NCBI GenBank assembly: GCA_963729215.1
Contig: CAVSND010000027.1
Coordinates: 1 to 64,000 of the forward strand
From: CAVQJU01 sp963729215
GTDB lineage: Bacteria; Acidobacteriota; Vicinamibacteria; Vicinamibacterales; CAVVIG01
Length of the DNA: 64,000 bases
Reading direction: 5' to 3'
Positions within the stretch are counted from its first letter, which is position 1; each line of letters opens with the position of its first letter. Under the pieces are notes generated by a model, which was given only the letters and a program-made list of their open reading frames with translations, was not told the origin of the DNA and searched no databases. A program made the translations under genes and the position numbers. Shown in pieces: positions 54,245 through 62,995 of the stretch.

Positions 54245-55363
54245 CCGAGTTGTTCGGAGACCAGAGGTACCGTCGGGCGCGACGCGGACCGTCGCTCCGA
54301 AGAGGTTGCCGCGGCCGGCCCGCTGATCCTGCGTCATCCCGCCGGCAAAGCGCATGTCCGTCCACCGCACGGTCACGACGCCGCTCTGCGGATCGGCGAC
54401 CCACCGCGCCGCCGGGTAGCGCGAGAACCCCAGAAACGTCTGTGCGAGCGGGGCAGCGGCCGCGGCTTTCACGAGTGGCGTCCACTGGTCCGGATAGCGA
54501 ACCGTCACCCGCCACGGTGCCGCCCCCGCCTCAGCCGGCCGGCGCAGGGTCGTATCGAGAATGTCCACGTCGTGCAGTTCGTACGCGTTCGACAAGCGCG
54601 CGATCAGGCGCCACTTGAACGGCGACAGAAAGGTCGGCATGGCCGCAAGGTCCGCCAGGCAGCGGCTGGCCCCTGCGGGCATCGTCGACGGCAGAGCCGC
54701 GCCGGTTTCCGGCCACCGGACCAGGAGGGGATGGTCCGTGCGGCCCGGATCGCAGGGCTGTGGCATCAGCGGACCAAACACGCGCGGCGCCAGCCCTATC
54801 GCCTCGTGCCGGGCGACGGCGCGTACGCCGTAGTTCGCGGCCATCAGGGCGAGCACGATAGCGGCATTGCGCCGCCTCGCCGCCTCCGACGCTTCGCCGA
54901 ACAGCAGACCGGCGAACAGCGCCGCCACGAGATACACATCCACGATCGGCATCAGGTCCGCGGCAAACCAGTGCCAGTCGAACGGGCTGAGCAGGCGCGT
55001 CCCGTATGAGGTCGGCAGGTCCATCAGGATGTGACACAGGATGCCCAACGCGGAAACGGCCCAGAGCATGCCGAACGATGCACTGGGCGTTTCGTCGCGC
55101 GGATTGGGCGTGCGGTCGCGCGCGCGTTGGACGCGCCAGACGATGGCCGCCGTCAGCGCGCTGAGCAGGACGACTCCGAATGGGCCGTGCGTCGGTCCGC
55201 GATGCCACTGAAGATAGGAGGCGCCGCCGCGCACCGTCGCGATGATGTCGATATCGGGCGCATTCGAGGCCAGCACGAGCGCGGTGGTCGTGCCCCGTCC
55301 TGCGCGGCCCAGACGGGTGCGTCCAAGCGTGACGGCGAACAGCGTGTGTGTGAGGTTGTCCAT
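54238..55363 (-). CDS. Membrane-bound metal-dependent hydrolase (YdjM/DUF457 family)
   Basis: Starts ATG 55363. MDNLTHTLFAVTLGRTRLGR, LASNAPDIDIIATV, SYLQWHRGPTHGPFGVVLL (HRGxTH) and ILCHILMDLPTSYGTRLLSP with DWHWF give the metal ligands spread over several membrane helices. The C-terminal third is periplasmic beta-rich. The open frame runs to 54140, well into amrA, but an extra base beside GTAC at 54266-54270 explains this; without it the protein ends DGTLVSEQLGQ at 54238. Confidence 0.85.
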
Positions 55364-55405
55364 GGAATAGCGCCGCCGGTATGGGTCGTTGGTAATATAC
55401 CTGTC

Positions 55406-56305
55406 ATGTCACGATGCCGCTGGGGCGCTCTCCTGGTCCTGGTTACCGTCTCGGTGCTTGTGCCCGCACCCGCATCCGCCTGGGGATTCGCGGCGCACAA
55501 GTTCATCATGGGACGCGCCATCGACCTGCTGCCGGCGGAAATCCGGCCGTTCTTTACCGAACACCGGGACGAGCTCGTCATACGCGTGGTTGACCCCGAT
55601 CTGTGGCGCAACGTCGGCTGGGAAGACGATCCCAATCACTTCGTCAACTTCGGCGCTCCCGAGTTCGGGCCGTATCCCTTTACCGCGCTCCCGCGGGAGT
55701 ACGGCGCCGCCCTGCAGAAGTTCGGGCAGGCGGCGCTCAAACGCGGCGGCACGCTGCCGTGGCGCGAGGAAGAACAGTTCGGCAATCTTCGGCGTGTCTT
55801 CGAAGGGTTTGCCAAAGGCGCGGCCTACGGATCGAGCGACGCCGTCCTGTTTGCCGCCGTCGCGTCTCACTACGTGCAGGATGCGACCCAGCCACTGCAC
55901 GCGTCGAATAACTACGACGGCCAGCTGACCGGACAGCGGGGCCTCCACGTGCGTTTCGAGCGCGACCTGATTGAACGGTTCGAGTCGCGCCTGACCGTCA
56001 GCCCGGCGGCGCCGCGGTCCATCCCGTCTGCGCGCGACGCCGCGTTCGACACGCTGCTTGCCAGTCATCAACTGGTTGCCCCCCTGCTCGCGGCCGACAA
56101 GGAGGCAGTCGGGAACAAGGACGTGTACGACGATGCGTATTTCGAAGCGTTCTTCCAGAAGGTCAAACCAATCCTCGAAGAGCGACTCAGCTCCGCCATC
56201 ACGTTGACCGCGTCGATCATCTCCAGCGCCTGGGAACAGGCTGGCCGGCCAAGCCTGAAAAACGGAGCGCCACGTCCGCTGCAGAGAGTCGAGCGGGCGC
56301 GTTGA
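55406..56305 (+). CDS. Secreted S1/P1 nuclease or zinc phospholipase C-like protein
   Basis: 299 residues with a signal peptide cleaved before WGFAAHKFIMGRA, so the mature protein begins with Trp, a zinc ligand in the PLC/S1-P1 family. Other ligands: His in AAHKF, Asp/His in WEDDPNHFVNF, AVASHYVQDATQPLHASNNY (H-x3-D then H), GLHVRFERDLIERF. Family enzymes cleave single-stranded nucleic acid or phospholipids. The next gene, lpxD, starts in the stop codon (TGATG). Confidence 0.85.
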   Translation: MSRCRWGALLVLVTVSVLVPAPASAWGFAAHKFIMGRAIDLLPAEIRPFFTEHRDELVIRVVDPDLWRNVGWEDDPNHFVNFGAPEFGPYPFTALPREYGAALQKFGQAALKRGGTLPWREEEQFGNLRRVFEGFAKGAAYGSSDAVLFAAVASHYVQDATQPLHASNNYDGQLTGQRGLHVRFERDLIERFESRLTVSPAAPRSIPSARDAAFDTLLASHQLVAPLLAADKEAVGNKDVYDDAYFEAFFQKVKPILEERLSSAITLTASIISSAWEQAGRPSLKNGAPRPLQRVERAR

Positions 56306-57390
56306 TGAAGCTTCGCGAACTCGCCGGCCAGCTGGGCTGCCGCCTCGAGGGACACGGCGATACGGGCAACATCGACATCCAGCGCGTCGCCGGCATCGAG
56401 CATGCCCGGCCGGGCGACGTCACCTTCGTGGACAACCCTCGCTACGCGCCGTTCCTCGAGACGACGCGGGCGTCCGCCGTGATCGTGACCTCAGGCCAGC
56501 CGATCCCGCCGGGATCCGCGCTCGGCATCCTCAGGACCGACCAGCCCTACCTGACGTTCGCGCGAGCCGTGGCCCTGTTTGCCCCGGCGCATGGCCAGAA
56601 GACGGGCATCGATCCGTTGAGCAGCGTCGCTGCGGATGCGACGATTGGGAGCGGCGCCTCGATTGGACCATTCGTCACGGTGGGCGCGGGCGCCAGGGTC
56701 GGCGCGCGCACGACGATCTATCCTCACGCCGCGATCGGGGCCGGCGCCCGCGTGGGTGAGGACTGCGTGGTCCATGCGCACGTCTCCCTTCGCGAGCGGG
56801 TGTCCGTCGGCGATCGCGTCATCCTGCACGACGGCGTCGTGATCGGCAGCGACGGCTTCGGCTTCGCGAAGCAGGCCGACGGCACGCACCTCAAGATCCC
56901 GCAGACTGCCGACGTGGTCATCGAAGACGACGTCGAAATCGGGGCCAACACGACCATCGATCGGCCGGCCGTCGGGGAGACTCGCATCCGCGCCGGCACC
57001 AAGATCGACAACCTGGTGCACATCGCGCACGGCGTCAGCGTGGGCCGCCGCGTCATTTTCGCGGCGCAGGTGGGCGTGTCGGGCAGCACCGTCATCGAAG
57101 ACGACGTCATCCTGGCGGGGCAGGTCGGCGTCGCGGGGCATCTGCGCCTGGGCAAAGGTGTGATGGCGACCGCCCAGAGCGGAATTCCCGCTTCGATCGA
57201 CGCGGGGCAGTACGTGTCCGGTTCGCCGGCGATCCCGCACAAGGACTGGTTGAAAGCGTCGGCGGCGTACCGCCAATTGCCTGCGCTCAGGAAGCGCGTT
57301 GCGGAGCTCGAACACCGGATCGTCGAGCTCGAGGAGAAACTCGAAGAATGTCGGACGCGGCTGAATCCTCGGAATCCTCAGACTGGGTAA
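56305..57390 (+). CDS. lpxD: UDP-3-O-acylglucosamine N-acyltransferase
   Basis: 361 residues. N-terminal uridine-binding domain (VAGIEHARPGDVTFVDNPRY, ASAVIVTSGQPIPPGSALGI), then left-handed hexapeptide repeats (IGSGASIGPFVTVGAGARVG, IGSDGFGFAKQADGTHLKIP with the catalytic His, IGANTTIDRP) and a C-terminal coiled coil (RKRVAELEHRIVELEEKLEE). Adds the N-linked hydroxyacyl chain in lipid A synthesis. Confidence 0.96.
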   Translation: MKLRELAGQLGCRLEGHGDTGNIDIQRVAGIEHARPGDVTFVDNPRYAPFLETTRASAVIVTSGQPIPPGSALGILRTDQPYLTFARAVALFAPAHGQKTGIDPLSSVAADATIGSGASIGPFVTVGAGARVGARTTIYPHAAIGAGARVGEDCVVHAHVSLRERVSVGDRVILHDGVVIGSDGFGFAKQADGTHLKIPQTADVVIEDDVEIGANTTIDRPAVGETRIRAGTKIDNLVHIAHGVSVGRRVIFAAQVGVSGSTVIEDDVILAGQVGVAGHLRLGKGVMATAQSGIPASIDAGQYVSGSPAIPHKDWLKASAAYRQLPALRKRVAELEHRIVELEEKLEECRTRLNPRNPQTG

Positions 57391-58223
57391 CACGGCATGC
57401 GGTTCGCGCCGCATGCCGCTCGCGTCTCGTTGGTCTCCTCGTCGTCGTTGCGCTGCTGGCCGGCGCCCGCCACGCGGCTGCTCAACAACCAGGTCCGGTA
57501 CCTGTCGACAGCATTTCTCCCGACAAGGCGGAGTTCCTGCCGAGGAGCCGTTTCCAGCTGGCGGCCAACTCGCTGAGCGGCGGCGATCCGCGGTTCACGT
57601 GGGACGCGAGGTTTGGCGGCAGCGCCGACGTCCTCGATTACCACTTCGGCCGGCTGGGGATCGTCGGCGACTACGAGGCGGTCGTCGGCAGCGAGCGGCG
57701 GAACTTCGACGTCGAACAGGGACTCTACATCCTCGAAGCCTCGACGTCCGGCCGCATCGGCGAGAACGAGGTGGCCATGGTGTTTCACCACGTCTCGCGC
57801 CACCTCAGCGATCGCCTGAAGCCCAAGGCCACCGCCTGGAACGTCTTCGAGGGGCGGTATCTCCGTAACCTGGACTTTTCCGGCACGCAGGTCGCCGTCG
57901 TCGCCGGTGTAGGCAACGTCGTCACACACGTGGATGTCGATTACACCTGGAACCTCAACATCGATGTCAACGTTCGACACCAGATCAGTCCGCGTGTGGG
58001 CTTGTACGCGCGAGGGCTGGCGGAGGCGTTCGGCGTGGATCCGGTGATCAGGGGCCGCACCGACCCGCAGCACAGCGGGCGGTTCGAGGGAGGCGTCCGT
58101 CTCCATGGACGCGGCGGCATCCTCGAGCTGTTTGCCGGCGTGGAGCATCGGCTCGACGCAGATTTGCACGATTACATTCCGGTCACCTGGGGGATCATGG
58201 GATTCCGCCTGGTCAACAAGTGA
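57348..58223 (+). CDS. Predicted outer-membrane beta-barrel protein
   Basis: 291 residues from 57348, overlapping lpxD by 43 bases. Signal peptide (LVGLLVVVALLAGARHAAAQ), then barrel-like strands (LDYHFGRLGIVGDYEAVVGS, NEVAMVFHHVSRHLSDRLKP, VDVDYTWNLNIDVNVRHQIS, VRLHGRGGILELFAGVEHRL). Family not recognised; DUF1207-like is possible. Lies in the lipid A gene group. Confidence 0.7.
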   Translation: MSDAAESSESSDWVTRHAVRAACRSRLVGLLVVVALLAGARHAAAQQPGPVPVDSISPDKAEFLPRSRFQLAANSLSGGDPRFTWDARFGGSADVLDYHFGRLGIVGDYEAVVGSERRNFDVEQGLYILEASTSGRIGENEVAMVFHHVSRHLSDRLKPKATAWNVFEGRYLRNLDFSGTQVAVVAGVGNVVTHVDVDYTWNLNIDVNVRHQISPRVGLYARGLAEAFGVDPVIRGRTDPQHSGRFEGGVRLHGRGGILELFAGVEHRLDADLHDYIPVTWGIMGFRLVNK

Positions 58224-58242
58224 GTTGGGCGATAATGCCGAC

Positions 58243-59610
58243 ATGCGGATGAGGCGTCCCGCGGCGGTTCGAACGGTGGCCGCCGCCACGCTCGCCGGCG
58301 CACTGGCGTTTGCCACGGCCGCTGCCTCGGCGGCGGTGCGGCCCCCGCGGCTGGCGTACCAGATCGCGACCCTGCCGAACGGGTTGACGATCGTCCTCGA
58401 AGAGGACCACTCGACGCCCATCGTTCACCTGCAGCTCACCTATCACGTCGGCTCGAAGAACGAGAAGCCGGGGCGCACCGGGTTCGCGCATCTGTTCGAA
58501 CACCTGATGTTCAAGGGTTCGAAAAACGTCGACCCCGAAGGCCACACGTCGATGATTGCGTCAGTCGGCGGGCAGAGCAACGCGTACACGACCGACGACG
58601 AGACCGTCTTCTGGGAGACAGCGCCATCGCAGTACCTCCCGCTGATGCTGTGGCTGGAAGCCGATCGGATGGCGACGCTCCGGATCGACAAGGACAGCTT
58701 CGCCAACGAGCGGGAGGTCGTCAAGGAAGAGCGGCGGTTGCGCATCGACAACCAGCCGTACGGCCGCCTGAACGAGATCATCTACGAGCAGACGTTCACG
58801 ACGCATCCGTACAAACACCCTACGATCGGCAGCATGGAGGATCTCGAGGCGGCAAGCGTCGCCGACGTGCGCGACTTCTACAACACGTTCTACGTGCCCG
58901 AGAACGCGACATTGACCCTGGTGGGGGACATCGATTCGGTGCAGGCGCTGCAGCTGGCAAGCCAGTATCTCGGCCGCGTGCCGAAGGCGGCGAAGCCGGT
59001 GCCGAGGGACATTCCGAAAGAGCCGCCGCAGACGGCGGAGCGGCGCGTGACGCTGCAGACCCCCTGGCCGCTGCCGGCGGTAGTGGTGGCGTATCACATC
59101 ACCTACGACGGCAACCCCGACTCGTATCCGCTGCACATCGCCGGCAAGGTGCTGTCGGATGGTCAGAGCTCGCGCATCTACAAGAAGCTGGTCTACGACA
59201 CGGCGCTGGCGGTGGCCGCGTTCGGCGGGCCGAATCTCATCGAGGATCCGAACCTGTTCTACGCCGTCGCGATCGTGTCGCCTGGCCGTACGCCGGCCCA
59301 GGCTGCCGATGCGCTCATCGCCGAATTCGAGCGGCTGAAAAGCGAACCGATCAGCGAACGCGAGTTGCAGCGCGCGAAGAACCAGTTCTCGCGCGACTAC
59401 ATCCTCGGCCGCGAGTCCGACGAGCAGAAAGCCAGGCAGCTGTCTCACGCCGTGGTCATTCACCACGACATCAAGACGGCCGACGGCGAGTGGGATATCT
59501 TCCAGAGCCTCAAGACGAGCGACGTGCAGCGCGTCGCCCGCACGTATTTCACGACGCCCAACCGCACCGTGCTCACCCTGATGCCATCAGGAAAGCCGCT
59601 CACACAGTGA
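58243..59610 (+). CDS. M16 family zinc peptidase (active subunit)
   Basis: 455 residues from ATG 58243. Signal peptide (TVAAATLAGALAFATAAASA), then YHVGSKNEKPGRTGFAHLFE and H completing HLFEH, the inverted zinc motif HxxEH, with the distal Glu in EERRLRIDNQPYGRLNE. The C-terminal M16 half has DTALAVAAFGGPN and a region of helices. Periplasmic protease of the PqqL/PMPB type. Its stop and the next start overlap as TGATG, so both halves of the heterodimer are co-translated. Confidence 0.92.
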   Translation: MRMRRPAAVRTVAAATLAGALAFATAAASAAVRPPRLAYQIATLPNGLTIVLEEDHSTPIVHLQLTYHVGSKNEKPGRTGFAHLFEHLMFKGSKNVDPEGHTSMIASVGGQSNAYTTDDETVFWETAPSQYLPLMLWLEADRMATLRIDKDSFANEREVVKEERRLRIDNQPYGRLNEIIYEQTFTTHPYKHPTIGSMEDLEAASVADVRDFYNTFYVPENATLTLVGDIDSVQALQLASQYLGRVPKAAKPVPRDIPKEPPQTAERRVTLQTPWPLPAVVVAYHITYDGNPDSYPLHIAGKVLSDGQSSRIYKKLVYDTALAVAAFGGPNLIEDPNLFYAVAIVSPGRTPAQAADALIAEFERLKSEPISERELQRAKNQFSRDYILGRESDEQKARQLSHAVVIHHDIKTADGEWDIFQSLKTSDVQRVARTYFTTPNRTVLTLMPSGKPLTQ

Positions 59611-62321
59611 TGAAGACCAGAACCGCCGGCATGATTCGCGTTCTCGGCTGTTGTGCCGGCATCGCGCTGGTCTCGTGTGTCGCCGTGCTCGGTGCGCAGT
59701 CCGTGGCGTGGCCGCAGGAGTTTCCGCCGCGCCCGCTGGCGGCGCGGAACGTGACGTTCCCGCCGTATCAGCTGCAGACGCTGCCGAACGGCCTGCAGGT
59801 GATGGTGGTCCTCCACCACGAGCAGCCGGCCGTCAGCATGCGGCTGCTGGTGCGGGCCGGCAGCGCGTCGGATCCGAAGTCGAAAGGCGGGCTCGTCCAC
59901 CTGGTGTCATCGCTCCTCGATCAGGGAACCGAAGGGGCGGCGGCCAAGTCGGCCGAGGAGTTCAACGACGCGATCGACTTCATTGGCGGCGTCGCGGGAG
60001 CAGGAGCGGGCACCGATCTCTGTTACCTGAACATGGTCGTCATGAAGGACAGCTTCGAAGCCGGGCTTGGCATGCTGTCCGACATGGCACGCCACCCGGC
60101 GTTCGCGCAGGAAGAGATCGATCGACAGCGCCAGCAGCTGCTGTCGTCGCTGCAGGTGAGCTTCGACGACCCCGGATTCATCGCCAACGCCGTGTTCGAC
60201 CGGCTTGTCTACGGGTTTCACCCGTACGGGCTGCCGCAGACCGGGACGCCTGAAACGATCGCGCGGCTGACGCGCGACGACATCATCGCGTTCCACCGGA
60301 AGTACTTCGTGCCGAACAACGCGATCCTCGCGATTGTCGGCGACGTCACCGCGGAGGAAGCATTCGCCACGGCGGGACGGGTCTTCGGCGACTGGCAGCG
60401 CCGCGACATGACAACCGATACGATTATCGACCCGCCCATGCCGACCCGGCGCGTGGTCATTGTCAATAAACCCGATTCGGTGCAGACGGAAGTGCGCGTG
60501 GGCAATCTCGGCATTCCGCGCAACCATCCGGATTACATGGCCGTCAATCTGGCCATCCGCATTCTCGGCGGCGAGGGCAGCAACCGCCTGCACCAGGTGC
60601 TGCGCACGGCCCGCGGGCTGACCTACAGCGCGCAGGCGAACTTCGACACCTTCAAGGAAAGCGGCGACTTCGAAGCCGAGACGACGACACGAACAGCCGC
60701 GACTGGTGAAGTGCTCCGTCTTATCGTGGACGAGTTCTGGCGGCTCCAGCGCGACCGCGTGAGCGAGCGCGAGCTGGCGGACGCCAAGGCGTATCTCACC
60801 GGAAGCTTTCCCCTGACAATCGAGACGCCGGATGCGATCGCGCTCCAGGTGCTGAACGTCATGTTCTACGGTCTGCCGATCGAGCAGCTCCAGAGTTTTC
60901 GCGACCGCGTCAATGCCGTCACCGTGGACGATGTTCAGCGGGTGGCGCGGCTCTATCTGAAGCCCGATCGCCTGTCGGTCGTGCTGGTGGGGAACGCCGC
61001 GGCGTTCGCCGATCAGCTGAAAGGCGTCGGGTTCGGCTCCTTCGAGACGGTCGAGATCGGCAACCTCGATCTTGCGGCGGTGGACTTCAAGAGCGCCAGC
61101 GCGCAGCCGGCCGGCGCCGGCGCCGTCAGGAGAACGAGGCAGGCCGGTCGTTCCGCAACGTTCGCCGTTCACACGACCGGGCTCTTGACGCTCCGCGTCC
61201 TGCTGTCGTGCGGCGAGCCATCCGGCGACCTCTACGCAGCCGCGCTCACGCGCGAACTGCGGACGCTGGTGCCGGACGCGGACATCTTCGGCCTGGGCGG
61301 ACCGCAGTTCGTCGCGGCCGGCGGGCGCGCCGTCGCGGACTACCGGGGCCTGTCCGTCACCGGTCTCACCGAGCCCATCGCCAAGATTCCCCAGTTCATG
61401 GCGGCGCGCCGCGCTCTTCTCGAGAGCGCGACGCAGACGCGCCCCGACGTCTTCGTCCCGGTCGACTTCTGGGGATTCAATCACACGCTGGCGAGACGTC
61501 TCGCCCGGCAGGGCGTCCCGGTCGCGTACTACGTCAGCCCTCAGTTGTGGGCGACGCGGCCGTGGCGTTTGAAGACGATGCGCGAGATTGCGACGCGCGT
61601 GCTCGTGATCTTTCCATTCGAAGAGGCGATCTACCGCGACGCGCACGTGCCGGTCGAATTCGTCGGCCATCCGCTGATCGATCTCGCGAAGCCGACGCAG
61701 CCGCGGCCGTCGTTTCTGTCGCGCCTCGGGTTGCAGGCCACCGCCCCCACGATCGCACTCCTTCCGGGAAGCCGTGCCGGCGAGGTCTCGCGCATCCTGC
61801 CGGACCTCGTCGCCGCCGCCAGCCTTGTCCGCGCCCAGGTGACGGATGCGCAGTTTGTCGTGGCGCGGGCCGGGAACCTCGATGACAGCCTGTTCGACGT
61901 GCTCCGCGGCGGCCGGCTGCCACGGTCGGCCGTCGTCGAAGCCGATGCGGACACGGTGCTGGCGTCTGCCGACGTCGCGCTGACGGCGTCCGGCACCGCG
62001 ACGGTTCAGGCCGCGCTCCACGATGTGCCCATGGTGATCGTGTACCGGGTGTCGCCGTGGACCTACAGGCTGGGGCGGCCGCTGCTCCGGGTCGACACGT
62101 TCGGGATGGTGAACCTGATTGCCGGCAGCCGGATCGTGCCGGAGTTCATTCAGGACGCGTTCACGCCAGAGGCCGTTGCCGCCGAGGCGGTGTCGATGCT
62201 CACCGACCCGGCGCGCGCGTTGCGGATTCGACAGGGACTCCGTGATGTCCGTGAACGCCTGGGTGGCGGCGGCGCGAGCCGCCGGGCCGCTGAAGCGATC
62301 CTGAAGATCACACGTCGATAA
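59610..62321 (+). CDS. M16-like (inactive) peptidase in frame with LpxB
   Basis: One open frame of 903 codons. The first about 500 residues are an exported M16-like protein (signal VLGCCAGIALVSCVAVLGAQ; LVRAGSASDPKSKGG; LVHLVSSLLDQGTEG where HxxEH is lost; RTARGLTYSAQANFDTFKES, the R/Y pair region of the partner subunit). Around 61090-61184 it passes through low-complexity Ala/Gly/Arg sequence and, without a stop, enters lipid A disaccharide synthase. A periplasmic protein fused to a cytoplasmic enzyme is unlikely to work, so a lost stop or a one-base indel is suspected: in the neighbouring frame a TGA at 61186-61188 overlaps a TTG start at 61185. Confidence 0.75.
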   Translation: MKTRTAGMIRVLGCCAGIALVSCVAVLGAQSVAWPQEFPPRPLAARNVTFPPYQLQTLPNGLQVMVVLHHEQPAVSMRLLVRAGSASDPKSKGGLVHLVSSLLDQGTEGAAAKSAEEFNDAIDFIGGVAGAGAGTDLCYLNMVVMKDSFEAGLGMLSDMARHPAFAQEEIDRQRQQLLSSLQVSFDDPGFIANAVFDRLVYGFHPYGLPQTGTPETIARLTRDDIIAFHRKYFVPNNAILAIVGDVTAEEAFATAGRVFGDWQRRDMTTDTIIDPPMPTRRVVIVNKPDSVQTEVRVGNLGIPRNHPDYMAVNLAIRILGGEGSNRLHQVLRTARGLTYSAQANFDTFKESGDFEAETTTRTAATGEVLRLIVDEFWRLQRDRVSERELADAKAYLTGSFPLTIETPDAIALQVLNVMFYGLPIEQLQSFRDRVNAVTVDDVQRVARLYLKPDRLSVVLVGNAAAFADQLKGVGFGSFETVEIGNLDLAAVDFKSASAQPAGAGAVRRTRQAGRSATFAVHTTGLLTLRVLLSCGEPSGDLYAAALTRELRTLVPDADIFGLGGPQFVAAGGRAVADYRGLSVTGLTEPIAKIPQFMAARRALLESATQTRPDVFVPVDFWGFNHTLARRLARQGVPVAYYVSPQLWATRPWRLKTMREIATRVLVIFPFEEAIYRDAHVPVEFVGHPLIDLAKPTQPRPSFLSRLGLQATAPTIALLPGSRAGEVSRILPDLVAAASLVRAQVTDAQFVVARAGNLDDSLFDVLRGGRLPRSAVVEADADTVLASADVALTASGTATVQAALHDVPMVIVYRVSPWTYRLGRPLLRVDTFGMVNLIAGSRIVPEFIQDAFTPEAVAAEAVSMLTDPARALRIRQGLRDVRERLGGGGASRRAAEAILKITRR
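61185..62321 (+). CDS. lpxB: Lipid-A-disaccharide synthase
   Basis: Joins UDP-2,3-diacylglucosamine and lipid X. LRVLLSCGEPSGDLYAAALT is the LpxB N-terminus, followed by DIFGLGGPQFVAAGGRAVAD, FVPVDFWGFNHTLARRLARQ, GVPVAYYVSPQLWATRPWRL, VLVIFPFEEAIYRDAHVPVE, IALLPGSRAGEVSRILPDL and ALTASGTATVQAALHDVPM. About 378 residues. TTG 61185 is the most likely start if it is a separate gene; no ATG is available nearby. Confidence 0.9.
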   Translation: MTLRVLLSCGEPSGDLYAAALTRELRTLVPDADIFGLGGPQFVAAGGRAVADYRGLSVTGLTEPIAKIPQFMAARRALLESATQTRPDVFVPVDFWGFNHTLARRLARQGVPVAYYVSPQLWATRPWRLKTMREIATRVLVIFPFEEAIYRDAHVPVEFVGHPLIDLAKPTQPRPSFLSRLGLQATAPTIALLPGSRAGEVSRILPDLVAAASLVRAQVTDAQFVVARAGNLDDSLFDVLRGGRLPRSAVVEADADTVLASADVALTASGTATVQAALHDVPMVIVYRVSPWTYRLGRPLLRVDTFGMVNLIAGSRIVPEFIQDAFTPEAVAAEAVSMLTDPARALRIRQGLRDVRERLGGGGASRRAAEAILKITRR

Positions 62322-62640
62322 TCGGTCCCGGCGCAGGAGGCCCGGGCGTCCGCTGAACCGATCCCTGTTGCCTTCGGCGGAGCGCCACCACGAGCGCCAC
62401 GCAGCCCGTCCAGACCGGAAGCAGATCGGCGATCGGGACCACCTCCAGCACGAACGTCGGCAGCAGCAGCGGATGGAAGCCGAGGAGGCGCCATGTCGCG
62501 AGCATGGCGGCGACGTCCAGGATCTCGTCGGCGAACGCCCAGCCGAGCGGCCCGAGCGCGAACTGGAGGACGTCTGCGGTCACCGCGACGCCGTACGCGA
62601 GCCACACGCGAGTGCGCGTGAGCGGCGGTGGCTGAAGCAT
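62308..62640 (-). CDS. Small membrane protein of unknown function
   Basis: 110 residues from ATG 62640, three or four membrane helices (VWLAYGVAVTADVLQFALGP, LLLPTFVLEVVPIADLLPVW). Proline-rich C-terminal tail. The start overlaps the stop of the next minus-strand gene (TGATG), so they form a small operon convergent with lpxB. No family assigned. Confidence 0.68.
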   Translation of the reverse strand: MLQPPPLTRTRVWLAYGVAVTADVLQFALGPLGWAFADEILDVAAMLATWRLLGFHPLLLPTFVLEVVPIADLLPVWTGCVALVVALRRRQQGSVQRTPGPPAPGPIIDV

Positions 62641-62891
62641 CACGCGCGCCCTCTCGGGATGTCTTTCAGTTGTTGCTCCAGCGACGCGACGGCCGCCGTC
62701 AGCATCTGCCGGTGCGCGGCAGTCCGTGCCGAGACCAGCTCGGCCCTGGCGCGGACCAGCGACAGTTCGACCGCCCGCCGCTGTTCGAGCGACGCGCGCT
62801 CGTCTGGCGTCAGCGCGGGCCGCAGCGCCTTTTGCCGTTCGGACTCGGCCTGCTGAAACTCGACGTCCTTGCTCTCGAAGCCCCTCGCCAT
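62640..62891 (-). CDS. Small coiled-coil protein of unknown function
   Basis: 83 residues, charged and helical (FESKDVEFQQAESERQKALR, LEQRRAVELSLVRARAELVS). No signal or membrane segment. Coupled by TGATG to the downstream membrane protein. Unknown. Confidence 0.6.
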   Translation of the reverse strand: MARGFESKDVEFQQAESERQKALRPALTPDERASLEQRRAVELSLVRARAELVSARTAAHRQMLTAAVASLEQQLKDIPRGRA

Positions 62892-62917
62892 TGGTGCAGT
62901 CCCATTGTACGGTTGCT

Positions 62918-62988
62918 CGTGGCTCGTGGCTCGTGGCTCGGTGCTCGTTCCTCTACCCTCTAACCTCTGCCCTCTAACCTCCTGTACA
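62918..62988. repeat. Composite heptamer arrays: CTCGTGG and CTCTAAC
   Basis: CTCGTGG units followed by CTCTAAC/CCTCTAAC units. This is the reverse complement of the composite at 52.76-52.87 kb, here in front of the ABC importer gene. Confidence 0.8.
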
Positions 62989-62995
62989 GTTAGCC

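Noticed and set aside
59907..62021. 704-codon minus-strand frame opposite the M16 and lpxB genes
   Set aside because: Antisense of two well-recognised proteins, no motifs of its own.
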